A stretch of 64,000 nt of DNA from Phenylobacterium sp. Its GTDB lineage: Bacteria; Pseudomonadota; Alphaproteobacteria; Caulobacterales; Caulobacteraceae. The position numbers were made by a program, and so were the translations under genes. The DNA lies in assembly GCF_004799515.1 (NCBI RefSeq), contig NZ_SSMX01000046.1, forward strand, positions 1-64,000. Reading direction: 5' to 3'. The notes under the pieces were generated by a model. The model did not search any database. It saw only the letters and a list, made by a program, of their open reading frames with translations, and had not been told where the DNA came from. Positions 9,521 to 18,537 of this stretch are shown piece after piece; the first letter of the stretch is position 1, and every line of letters begins with the position of its first letter.

Positions 9521-9553
9521 GGCGCCAGGATAGTGCATTTGCACTATGGCGCC
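9521..9553. repeat. inverted repeat with bulge directly after the cupin stop codon
   Basis: The arms are GGCGCC-agg-ATAGTGCA and TGCACTAT-GGCGCC around a 2-nt centre. The inner 8 bp and outer 6 bp pair perfectly, with a 3-nt bulge on the left arm. It starts right after the TGA at 9518-9520. No T-run follows, so it is an mRNA-stabilising or Rho-linked 3' structure, or a protein site. Confidence 0.55.
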
Positions 9554-9579
9554 GGACGCGGAGCACTTTAGCTTCCAGC

Positions 9580-9613
9580 TTTCAGGCGGCGACGGTCCAG
9601 CGTCCGCCTGAAA
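9580..9613. terminator. possible hairpin terminator, either strand
   Basis: A perfect 10-bp stem, tttcaggcgg / ccgcctgaaa, with a 14-nt loop between convergent genes. The arms end in AAA/TTT but no long T-tract follows, so activity as an intrinsic terminator is uncertain. Confidence 0.4.
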
Positions 9614-9851
9614 CGTCATCGTTGGCCGGTGGTTGGACGCCCGGGCCGATGGGGGCGCTTCGCGGCCCGGCGTCCGCGCCGGGCCGCGACTTGCAGGCGG
9701 CGTCCGTTCAGCGGCGGTGCGCGCGGACGGGGCCGCTCTCCGCTCGAAATCGCGCTTCGGGTAGAGCCGCAAGGCTGGGAAAGCCCACCTCCGACACGCG
9801 CCACGGGGATGGTCCCCGCCCACGAGGGAAGGAGGATTTCGTCGAGGGGTC

Positions 9852-11270
<1,419 letters not shown>

Positions 11271-11443
11271 TGCGGGGCTCGTGAGGCTGGGGCTGGAAGG
11301 GGCGACCCAATCCCTATAGCTGGGCGGCTCGTGCGCCCCAATGCCGCATCGCGGCGCCTGGAAGGCTTTCGGTAAACAACAGGCGGCTTAGGTGCGAGTC
11401 GCTTATCGTCCGCGCCTGCGCGCCAGATCTCAGGGACCTCGCC

Positions 11444-11653
11444 ATGATCAACTGGAAAGAGTTCGCCGAATGGGCCTCCGCCTTCGTGGTGGTGATCACC
11501 GGCGCCCTGGCCGGCCACTATGCGGCGCAAGGCATGAACCCGGTGCAATGGGCCGGCGCGGCCTGCGCGGTGCTAGGTTCGGTGACCCTGGCGGTCGCCC
11601 TGCGCGTCTGGCCCGCCGAGACCAAGATCAAGGCGCGCATCCAGCGCGACTAG
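11444..11653 (+). CDS. small membrane protein
   Basis: A 69-residue protein with two hydrophobic helices (about 10-28 and 36-55) and a basic C-terminus. An AGGGAC ribosome binding site precedes the ATG. There is no recognisable family motif. It lies between two leftward genes as a lone rightward gene. Confidence 0.65.
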   Translation: MINWKEFAEWASAFVVVITGALAGHYAAQGMNPVQWAGAACAVLGSVTLAVALRVWPAETKIKARIQRD

Positions 11654-11664
11654 GCCCCCCGCGG

Positions 11665-12414
11665 CTAGCCCGCGTGCACGTCCAGGCCCATGGCGTTCAG
11701 CAGGGCCTGCTGCTGCGATAGCGTCACCTTCATCCCGCTATAGCTGCCAAGCTCCGCCAGGTTGAGGCCGGAGACCTCCGCGCCGCGCAGGTCGGCGCCG
11801 GCCAGCTTCGCGCCGGCGGTCAGCGCCTGGAAAAGGTCGCAGCCGGTCAGGTCCGCGCCCGAAAGATCCGCCTCCGTCAGGTCGGCCTCGCGCAGGGACG
11901 AGCCGGACAGGTCGCAGCCCTTCAGCACCGCGTCCGACAGGTCGGCCAGCTCCAGATTGCAGCGGGCGAACACCGCGGCGGTGTGCAGGGTCCTCGGACC
12001 GATCGCGCGGGTGAAGTCGGCCCGGTGGAAGCGCGCCCCACGGAGGTTCGTCTCCCTGAACGCCGCCGACCACGCGCTGGTGCGGGAGACGTCGGCGAAG
12101 GACAGGTCACAGGCCTCGAACACCGCCCGGTCGAGCTGGGAGAAGGCGATCTCGACGCCTGAATGGCTGTCCGGATCGGCGAGGTTGCAACGGATGAACG
12201 CCGTCTCGCGCAGGTCGGCATGGGCGAACCGGCAGCGGGTGAACCGGCACTCGGTGAACCGGGCGCCCTGGAAGATGACGGCGCTGAGCTGAGCGTCGGC
12301 GAGCGTGCAGGCCGTGAGCTTGACGTCCGTCAGGTCCCGCTCGGCGAAGCCGTAGGCCGACAGGTCCAGGCCTTCGTAGGCTCCGCCGGCTTCGAGGTCA
12401 GGAAGGTCGGCCAT
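11665..12414 (-). CDS. pentapeptide-repeat protein
   Basis: A 249-residue protein made almost wholly of A(D/N)LxX-type pentapeptides (for example LREADLTEADLSGADLTGCD), which fold as a right-handed quadrilateral beta-helix. Family members include DNA-mimicking gyrase protectors (Qnr/MfpA), but most have no known function and this one has no specific marker. It ends 24 bp before the thiC stop side, so it could be transcribed from the thiC promoter as the second gene of that unit. Confidence 0.9.
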   Translation of the reverse strand: MADLPDLEAGGAYEGLDLSAYGFAERDLTDVKLTACTLADAQLSAVIFQGARFTECRFTRCRFAHADLRETAFIRCNLADPDSHSGVEIAFSQLDRAVFEACDLSFADVSRTSAWSAAFRETNLRGARFHRADFTRAIGPRTLHTAAVFARCNLELADLSDAVLKGCDLSGSSLREADLTEADLSGADLTGCDLFQALTAGAKLAGADLRGAEVSGLNLAELGSYSGMKVTLSQQQALLNAMGLDVHAG

Positions 12415-12437
12415 TGTTTCGGTGCGTCCCGGCGGAG

Positions 12438-14297
<1,860 letters not shown>

Positions 14298-14323
14298 TCA
14301 CGGGCGTCGGTCAGGAGGGCTGG

Positions 14324-14355
14324 TCCTTCCCTTCGCCGGCATGACCCGGATCAGG
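14324..14355 (-). promoter_or_regulatory. 3' half of the native thiC TPP riboswitch (disrupted)
   Basis: Read leftward, CCTGATCCGGGT is followed by CATGCCGGCGAAGGGAAGGA, which is the 3' third of a TPP (THI-box) aptamer: the pyrophosphate-sensor arm plus the closing P1 strand AGGA. The 5' part (P1, the CUGAGA-type loop and P3) is absent here; it is found at 16871-16942. Joining the two at the shared 12-bp core recreates a complete aptamer whose P1 strands (TCCT/AGGA) pair. As it stands this half cannot bind TPP alone. It ends about 50 nt before the thiC ATG. Confidence 0.85.
14344..14355. repeat. left attachment-site core of the integrative element
   Basis: The sequence acccggatcagg is repeated in the same orientation at 16871-16882. 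The bases on both sides of each copy differ, so the direct repeat is exactly 12 bp. It coincides with a highly conserved part of the TPP aptamer. Taken as attL core. Confidence 0.75.
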
Positions 14356-14356
14356 C

Positions 14357-14378
14357 GGATAACATCGTTATGTTATCC
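14357..14378. repeat. perfect inverted repeat beside the left attachment core
   Basis: Arms ggataacat and atgttatcc pair perfectly around a 4-nt centre. It begins 2 nt inside the element from the left core. It may be a recombinase or excisionase binding site, or a hairpin in the thiC leader RNA. Confidence 0.6.
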
Positions 14379-14416
14379 AACAAATTCAATAACTTCATGG
14401 ACTTAGAGAACCCGGA

Positions 14417-14438
14417 CTCGCACGCAACTCACACGCAA
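14417..14438. repeat. left arm-type direct repeats
   Basis: Two tandem 11-mers, ctcgcacgcaa and ctcacacgcaa, in the same orientation as an identical pair at 16724-16745. The 11-bp period is about one helical turn, as expected for integrase arm-site pairs. About 65 bp inside the left core. Confidence 0.65.
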
Positions 14439-14521
14439 AAAGTGCGCTCCAGTCCGTTCAAATCCGCCTAACTCCCTGAAATCCTTCAACTTCTAAGTCA
14501 GTCAATTTTGCCTGACTATCT

Positions 14522-14552
14522 GCCCGCTTAACCTGAGACAGGTTAGGCGGGC
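14522..14552. other. long hairpin between the element riboswitch and thiC
   Basis: 14-bp arms gcccgcttaacctg and caggttaggcgggc with a 3-nt loop and one non-identical pair (a G-U wobble in the rightward transcript, a C-A mismatch in the leftward one). A second 6-bp hairpin (cgcccc/ggggcg, 14561-14576) lies between it and the riboswitch. Either could serve as a terminator or expression platform in the thiC leader, but no run of U follows them in the leftward direction. Confidence 0.5.
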
Positions 14553-14602
14553 GGCGTTTTCGCCCCTTACGGGGCGAGCGATCTAAGGGTTCTTACAATT
14601 CA

Positions 14603-14683
14603 TTCTGGCTCCCTTCGCTGGCACGACCCAGGCAGGTTCAACGGGTATGATCTCAGCCCGCTATCATGGGCACCCCGGCTGAA
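14603..14683 (-). promoter_or_regulatory. complete TPP riboswitch carried by the element
   Basis: Read leftward the sequence contains every THI-box landmark: CGGGGTGCCC, GGGCTGAGATCATACCC, GTTGAACCTG and GTCGTGCCAGCGAAGGGA, within about 80 nt. It is on the same strand as thiC and ends about 330 nt before its ATG. It differs at many positions from the native aptamer reconstructed from the two flanking halves, so it is not a duplication of it. P1 is short and imperfect (GC/GC and TTC/GAA around a small internal loop). Confidence 0.92.
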
Positions 14684-14715
14684 GACAACGTCGCGCAGTC
14701 CGCATGACGGGTCAA

Positions 14716-15033
14716 TCAATCTCGGCGTGGATCTCTTCTGCGAGGCTTAGGAAAGAACGGAACGCGTGAGTCAGGGAGAACCCGCTTTCTTGATTTCGAC
14801 GGGCTGATCGGTCCGTGTAATGGCGGCTCTTCCGACTTCGGTCCGGCACCCCGCGCCGCGAGAAACGCGATCAGGTGTTCTTCAAGGTAGCGGTAGCGCC
14901 TCGCGGCGATCTTGATGTGACGGATCTCGCCGGCTTGGCGAAGGCGCGCCAGCGTCCGAGGATTGAGGCGGAGGTAGGCCGCAGCCTCCTCTTCCGTAAA
15001 GAGACGGGGCAGATTGTCAGTCACGGCTGACAA
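14716..15033 (-). CDS. excisionase-family DNA-binding protein (Xis/AlpA-like)
   Basis: A 105-residue protein. Residues 10-60 form a MerR-like winged helix of the excisionase family: LFTEEEAAAYLRLNPRTLARLRQ, then the wing with basic residues and RYRYLEEHLIAFL. A basic Pro/Arg-rich tail follows. Such proteins bend attachment-site DNA and steer tyrosine recombinases toward excision, and some also regulate. Its place near the left end of the element fits. No integrase gene accompanies it. Confidence 0.85.
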   Translation of the reverse strand: MSAVTDNLPRLFTEEEAAAYLRLNPRTLARLRQAGEIRHIKIAARRYRYLEEHLIAFLAARGAGPKSEEPPLHGPISPSKSRKRVLPDSRVPFFPKPRRRDPRRD

Positions 15034-15056
15034 TTATCCGCCTTCCTTCTGGCCTC

Positions 15057-15404
15057 CTAGCCTTCGCATTTCTCACGCGCCGCCATCGCTGTGGCCTCGT
15101 CCTCTCCGAGAATTTTCATCGCCACCTTGTTCTCGTCGGTCACGAAAACCAGGAAAGGCTTGTAGCCGGTGTAAGCCCCGTAGCTGTTCTTGGCGTTGAA
15201 CTCGCCGCAGATGCGGCTGTATCGGCCCTTGGCATCCCAATGATCGACAACCTTCCGAAATCTGGTGGCCTCGGGGTCCTTGAGGTCTTCAGAGACCGCC
15301 ACTTGCGCGGCTTTAACGCGCGCTTGGCTTGAGGTTGTGGGTTTCGCCAGCGCGACCGTGGTGAGCGCCAACGCCAGGCAGACTGCCAATCCGATCTTCG
15401 ACAT
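15057..15404 (-). CDS. small exported protein of the element
   Basis: A 115-residue protein with a clear signal peptide (IGLAVCLALALTTVALA, cleaved about 20). The mature part contains LKDPEATRFRKV and, later, CGEFNAKNSYGAYTGYKPFLVF, a pattern I associate with conserved small periplasmic proteins often found in accessory regions. Two Cys residues (in ICGEFN and near the C-terminus) may form a disulfide. It lies 23 nt upstream of the excisionase gene in the same direction and may be co-transcribed. Function unknown. Confidence 0.75.
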   Translation of the reverse strand: MSKIGLAVCLALALTTVALAKPTTSSQARVKAAQVAVSEDLKDPEATRFRKVVDHWDAKGRYSRICGEFNAKNSYGAYTGYKPFLVFVTDENKVAMKILGEDEATAMAAREKCEG

Positions 15405-15488
15405 TTCCGCCCCCGAGGTTCACTCCCAAAATGGGAGTAACCCGCCGCATGACTACCAAAACCGCCACGGTCGTAAAGGCGGTTTCAG

Positions 15489-15731
15489 ATGCGGCGGTGG
15501 GTCTCGTCACCGAGCTACGCTGTCGTGGTGCAGGTCCTCAGGGCCGCGCGCGAGTCCGCAGGCCTGAGCCAAGCCGAGCTGGCGAAACGGCTGAGCAAGC
15601 CGCCATCCTATGTTGCCAAGGTGGAGTTGAAAGAGCGCCGCGTAGACGTGGTGGAGTTCATTGAGTTTCTAAGGGCGGCGGGAGCGGACGAGAGTGCTGC
15701 ATTCATCGCTGTCGCGGCCGCGATCAGCTAA
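15489..15731 (+). CDS. XRE-family helix-turn-helix regulator
   Basis: An 80-residue protein that is essentially a single lambda-Cro-like HTH (RAARESAGLSQAELAKRLSKPPSYVAKVE, about 19-47). It is transcribed divergently from the exported-protein/excisionase pair, the usual layout of an element repressor. The start may be the internal GTG near 15524, which begins just before the domain. It probably represses the divergent promoter in 15405-15488. Confidence 0.75.
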   Translation: MRRWVSSPSYAVVVQVLRAARESAGLSQAELAKRLSKPPSYVAKVELKERRVDVVEFIEFLRAAGADESAAFIAVAAAIS

Positions 15732-15753
15732 GCGACGGCCCCGCTTCCCACTC

Positions 15754-16299
15754 TCATTTATCGGGATAAATCGTCGGCTCCCTCATCAGCACGTCTAGGT
15801 TCTGCAGGAGCGCATCCATAGCGACAATGGCGTTACCTCTAGATCTAGCGATATCTGGATCGTGATTTCCCGCCAATGATACGTGCATGGCAGTCATCGG
15901 CCTAAAATTAAATCTCTCGGCAGCATATTCACTTACATCTGATTTCAGCCAAAAATATGTGCTGTTCAGCCAGTCGTTTACCTGCTGCACAAGCGATTGA
16001 TACTGCTGATCACTTAGATCTCCACTCAAGAGATCGGATCTCATTCTAGCGCCAGTCGTGTAGACTTGCTTGAATTTGTCCAATAGAGGGCCACGCACCA
16101 ACGTCGGCATAATTTGATTGACGGTGCCGATCGCGCCGGCGGTGACCGCTTGCCCGTTCGGCGATGTGGCGGTGACTGGTCCCACAGTCACTGCCGGGGC
16201 GCTCGGTTGCTCAGCCGCGCTCACTACACCTCCTACTGCCAACGACCCTGCCAACGTCAGGAAACCTAGACCCAGGTTAACGCTTCGGTTGCGATGCAT
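15754..16299 (-). CDS. element protein with signal sequence and TAG-x-(I/V)G motif
   Basis: A 181-residue protein of unknown function. The start at 16299 (MHRNRSVNLGLGFL) gives a signal peptide or N-terminal anchor; the longer open frame upstream overlaps the neighbouring gene. Residues 35-65 hold VTVGPVTATSP...AVTAGAIGTVNQ, which matches a motif in the overlapping upstream gene. The C-terminal part is predicted helical and ends in an Asp/Pro-rich tail. Codon use and composition are more AT-rich than in neighbouring chromosomal genes. Confidence 0.65.
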   Translation of the reverse strand: MHRNRSVNLGLGFLTLAGSLAVGGVVSAAEQPSAPAVTVGPVTATSPNGQAVTAGAIGTVNQIMPTLVRGPLLDKFKQVYTTGARMRSDLLSGDLSDQQYQSLVQQVNDWLNSTYFWLKSDVSEYAAERFNFRPMTAMHVSLAGNHDPDIARSRGNAIVAMDALLQNLDVLMREPTIYPDK

Positions 16300-16639
16300 T
16301 TTGCTCAACGGATCCGACGTAGCCGGCAGTGATCCCGCCGGTCTGATTTGAGGAGCTGACTGGACCGACGCTGACGTTTGGGGCTGCCGAGGGAGGTGCC
16401 TTGGTCGGAACCTTGTCCTTTGCCGCCGGCGGTACCGGCCCGGCATGCCGTTGGTGCTCAGCTGCCGTCTTCTTGGCAACGTCAGTTTCTGCGGACACCG
16501 GCTTATAGGTCGCTGCGCGGACCCATTCGCCGGCTCCTATCGAGAGGACGGCACCGAGCACGCCAAGCACCAAAAACCGCCATAGAAACGGGAGCGCAAA
16601 AATCGGCACGCCCAACTTCGCGATCGTTTCCAGGCTCAT
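16277..16639 (-). CDS. membrane-anchored element protein with the same motif
   Basis: A 120-residue protein with a hydrophobic helix (about 11-38) and a periplasmic tail. The tail ends with VSVGPVSSSNQ...ITAGYVGSVEQ, parallel to the motif in the next gene. Its 3' end overlaps that gene's start by 23 nt, so the two are probably translationally coupled and act together. Function unknown. Confidence 0.6.
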   Translation of the reverse strand: MSLETIAKLGVPIFALPFLWRFLVLGVLGAVLSIGAGEWVRAATYKPVSAETDVAKKTAAEHQRHAGPVPPAAKDKVPTKAPPSAAPNVSVGPVSSSNQTGGITAGYVGSVEQNASQPKR

Positions 16640-16723
16640 CCTTGCCCCCCCTCTAGGCCTAAAAGCCCGCTATTTGAGCGAACATGGAGATTCGCCGATC
16701 CGACACAACGGTGGGACGCCCCG

Positions 16724-16745
16724 CTCACACGCAACTCACACGCAA
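16724..16745. repeat. right arm-type direct repeats
   Basis: Two identical tandem copies of ctcacacgcaa, in the same orientation as the left pair. About 125 bp inside the right core. The shared 19-mer cacgcaactcacacgcaaa occurs at both ends of the element. Confidence 0.65.
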
Positions 16746-16870
16746 ACGCGAATTCCTGAGTGTTTCTAAAGCACCCTAAAGTCGTCTACGACCTTTTATT
16801 CTCCACGCAGATCTGACGTAAGAGTTTGATTTTTAATGATTTCAATTGTCAGCGATAGCTGGCTGACTAA

Positions 16871-16882
16871 ACCCGGATCAGG
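16871..16882. repeat. right attachment-site core of the integrative element
   Basis: Second copy of acccggatcagg, directly repeated from 14344-14355. To its right the sequence continues as the native TPP aptamer (ttcgacgggtcgc on this strand); to its left is element DNA. Taken as attR core. Confidence 0.75.
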
Positions 16883-16942
16883 TTCGACGGGTCGCGGGAT
16901 CACCCGCCTCTCAACCGCTCACGCGCGGTTCCCCGAGGAGGT
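16871..16942 (-). promoter_or_regulatory. 5' half of the native thiC TPP riboswitch (disrupted)
   Basis: Read leftward: TCCTCGGGGAACCGC, then GCGGTTGAGAGGCGGGTGATC, CCGCGACCCGTC and GAACCTGATCCGGGT. These are P1, P2/P3 with the (C/T)TGAGA box and the GAACCTGATC core of a THI-box. The sequence then switches to element DNA (TTAGTCAGCC) instead of the sensor arm. The missing arm is at 14324-14355. Transcripts started at the old thiC promoter would now end or run into the element's leftward genes. Confidence 0.85.
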
Positions 16943-17058
16943 GTTGACGTTAGGCCCGAAGCGCGCCGAGGGAAAGCCGCTTTGCAAGCTTCACCACCCT
17001 GGACCGCCATGGCGGCGCGAGTATTGTTCTCGAAAAAACAAGTTAGGGAGCAAATGTC

Positions 17059-17454
17059 ATGAGGCTGACCTTCACCCTGATCTGCGCCGCCGCCCTGGCC
17101 GCCGCGACGCCAACACTCGCCGCGCCGAAGGCCGCCGCCGGCAAGTCCTGCTTCAAACCCCAGGACATCGGCAGCCACACGGTGGGCAACGACCACACTC
17201 TCTACCTGAACGTCGGCGGCAAGACGGTCTGGCGGGCCAGCATGCGCAACATCTGCCTGGCGGGCATCCAGTCCAGCGACCCCATCCAGATCAGCGGCCA
17301 TGGCGAGGGCGGGAGCGTCTGCGAAGCGGGCGACCTCGACGTCCGCGCCACCCTGGCGGGCGGCGGCGGGCTCGCCACCCACTGCGTGGTCGACAGCGTG
17401 AGCAAGCTGACCCCCGCCGAGACGGCGGCCCTGCCCGCCGGCGTCAAGCCCTAG
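17059..17454 (+). CDS. small secreted protein, DUF6491-like (copy 1)
   Basis: A 131-residue exported protein: signal peptide (ICAAALAAATPTLA), then the pattern SCFKPQDIGSHTVGNDHTLYLNV...C...C...C.V..VSKLTPAE. It shares Cys positions, the HTLY motif and the final LTPAE with the genes at 21077 and 21539, so the three are paralogues. Function unknown; the conserved Cys suggest disulfides. It was probably the divergent neighbour of thiC before the element arrived. An AGGGAG site precedes the ATG. Confidence 0.8.
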   Translation: MRLTFTLICAAALAAATPTLAAPKAAAGKSCFKPQDIGSHTVGNDHTLYLNVGGKTVWRASMRNICLAGIQSSDPIQISGHGEGGSVCEAGDLDVRATLAGGGGLATHCVVDSVSKLTPAETAALPAGVKP

Positions 17455-17832
17455 GCCGTCAGCAGGCGCCTGGCGCGGAGCTCCGCGGCGAGGCGGCGTT
17501 GTGTCTCCACCGCGGCGGCGGCGGTCAGCGAGACCTCTTGTCCGCCACTCAGGATGCGACCGCCCTATCGACCGGCGAAGCCCAGAAAGCGTCCCCCGGA
17601 CAGATGGCAGCTTGGCTTTGGCCTGACCATCAGAAGTTGTTTGAGCAAGAAATCAAATGTCTTTTGCCCGACATTATAAATACATCACCCGACATATGAG
17701 CGCTATAGCCCGGCAATAACTTTTGCAGGACAGATCGAAATCACCCTCATTCCTACGTTTTTGCTTGGGATCCTCTTACCAATCGGCGCACGAAGAGTTC
17801 CGAAACGCGGAGATTCGCGGCCGAGAACAGGA
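17455..17832. other. intergenic region, no supported gene
   Basis: About 380 bp between two rightward genes. The first part is GC-rich; from about 17630 it is AT-rich and holds a direct repeat of cccgacat (two copies about 20 bp apart, near 17668 and 17688), a plausible promoter/operator zone for the Crp-type gene that follows. Confidence 0.4.
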
Positions 17833-18531
17833 ATGTATTTCAGGAATTTTCTGCTCCGCGCCCTACAGGCCGAAGACGCGGCGCACCTGACCCCGCTTTT
17901 GCGAGAGATAAGTCTCAGCCGCGGCCAGCCGCTGTTCGAGCCCGGCGATACCATCGAGACCCTCTACTTCCCCTCAAGCGCCTGCATCTCCGTCGTCACT
18001 GTCATGCGCGACGGGCGGCAGATCGAGACCGCCACGATCGGGCGCGAGAGCGCCGCGGCTCTGCTGGACGCCGTGACCGGCCAACCGACCGCCTCGCGGA
18101 TTTTCGTGCAGGTGGGCGGCTCGGCCCTGGCGCTGCCAGCCCAGGTCTACCGTCAGCGGATGTCCGCCAGCCTGCCGCTGGTCGAGCTGACCCTGCGCCA
18201 CGCGCGCGCCTCGGCGCAGCAGGCGGAGCTGGGCGTAGGCTGCAACCTGGCGCACCCCGCCGACGGGCGGATGGCGCGCTGGCTCCTGATGACCCAGGAC
18301 CGGGTCGGCGACCGGATCCTGCCGCTGACCCAGGACTACCTGTCGGTGATGACCGGCGTGCAGCGCACCACCGTCAGCCTGATGGCCAACGCCCTGAAGA
18401 CCGCCGGCGTCATCGACTATTCCCGCGGCCAGCTCACCATCCTGGACCGCGAGGGCCTGATCGCACGGGCCTGCGAGTGCTACCCGGTCAGCGAGCGCCA
18501 GTTCGAGGCCCTGCGCAGCGGCGGCGACTAG
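17833..18531 (+). CDS. Crp/Fnr-family transcriptional regulator
   Basis: A 232-residue regulator. The cyclic-nucleotide-binding-like beta-roll occupies about residues 15-125 (GQPLFEPGDTIETLYFPSSACISV is the typical entry), followed by the dimerisation helix and a winged HTH (QDYLSVMTGVQRTTVSLMANAL, about 170-190). The start at 17833 follows ACAGG and gives the usual length. There are no Fnr-type Cys clusters, so an O2-sensing [4Fe-4S] is unlikely. The ligand cannot be inferred. Confidence 0.9.
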   Translation: MYFRNFLLRALQAEDAAHLTPLLREISLSRGQPLFEPGDTIETLYFPSSACISVVTVMRDGRQIETATIGRESAAALLDAVTGQPTASRIFVQVGGSALALPAQVYRQRMSASLPLVELTLRHARASAQQAELGVGCNLAHPADGRMARWLLMTQDRVGDRILPLTQDYLSVMTGVQRTTVSLMANALKTAGVIDYSRGQLTILDREGLIARACECYPVSERQFEALRSGGD

Positions 18532-18537
18532 CCGTCC

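Larger units (their letters stand above)
9521..9851. other. non-coding interval with two hairpins
   Basis: About 330 bp with no supported gene. It holds two inverted repeats listed separately (9521-9553, 9580-9613) and is otherwise GC-rich sequence up to the stop codon of the leftward dipeptidase gene. It separates convergent genes, so it is likely a termination region. Confidence 0.5.
14344..16882. mobile_element. 2.5-kb integrase-less integrative element inserted in the thiC riboswitch
   Basis: Limits are set by the 12-bp direct repeats that split a TPP aptamer. There are no terminal inverted repeats, arguing against an insertion sequence. Tandem 11-bp repeats near each end (14417-14438 and 16724-16745) look like arm-type sites for a lambda-type tyrosine recombinase. 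Contents: a complete TPP riboswitch, an excisionase-like protein, a small exported protein, an XRE regulator and two overlapping genes for proteins with a shared motif. No integrase is present, so it is either a decayed island or a satellite mobilised in trans. The coding part, especially 15754-16640, is visibly AT-richer than the flanks. Confidence 0.75.
16640..17058. other. right end of the element and chromosomal junction
   Basis: No gene is supported in these 419 bp. In order they hold the right arm repeats (16724-16745), an inverted pair gtcagc/gctgac (about 16848-16867), the right core (16871-16882), the 5' half of the native riboswitch (to about 16942), and the leader of the 17059 gene with an AGGGAG ribosome binding site. 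Confidence 0.6.

Noticed and set aside
14450..14470. tRNA 3' end at the left end of the element (gttcaaatccgcc resembles a T-arm)
   Set aside because: No acceptor stem, D-arm, anticodon arm or CCA can be found around it on either strand.
14603..14683. Internal TPP riboswitch as a duplicated copy of the native one
   Set aside because: It differs from the reconstructed native aptamer at many positions in variable and conserved parts (for example CCTGCCTGGGT versus CCTGATCCGGGT), so a recent duplication is excluded.
14417..16745. CRISPR-like repeats
   Set aside because: The 11-bp units occur only in two pairs 2.3 kb apart with no spacer array and no cas genes.
14344..16882. Element as an insertion sequence or transposon
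   Set aside because: The ends next to the direct repeats have no inverted-repeat similarity and there is no transposase. The arm repeats and excisionase favour site-specific recombination.
17456..17570. A leftward 37-codon open stretch (GGRILSGGQEVSLTAAAA...) after the first DUF6491-like gene
   Set aside because: It follows a TAG directly, has no start codon or ribosome binding site, and is too short to assign; possibly a gene remnant but not supportable.
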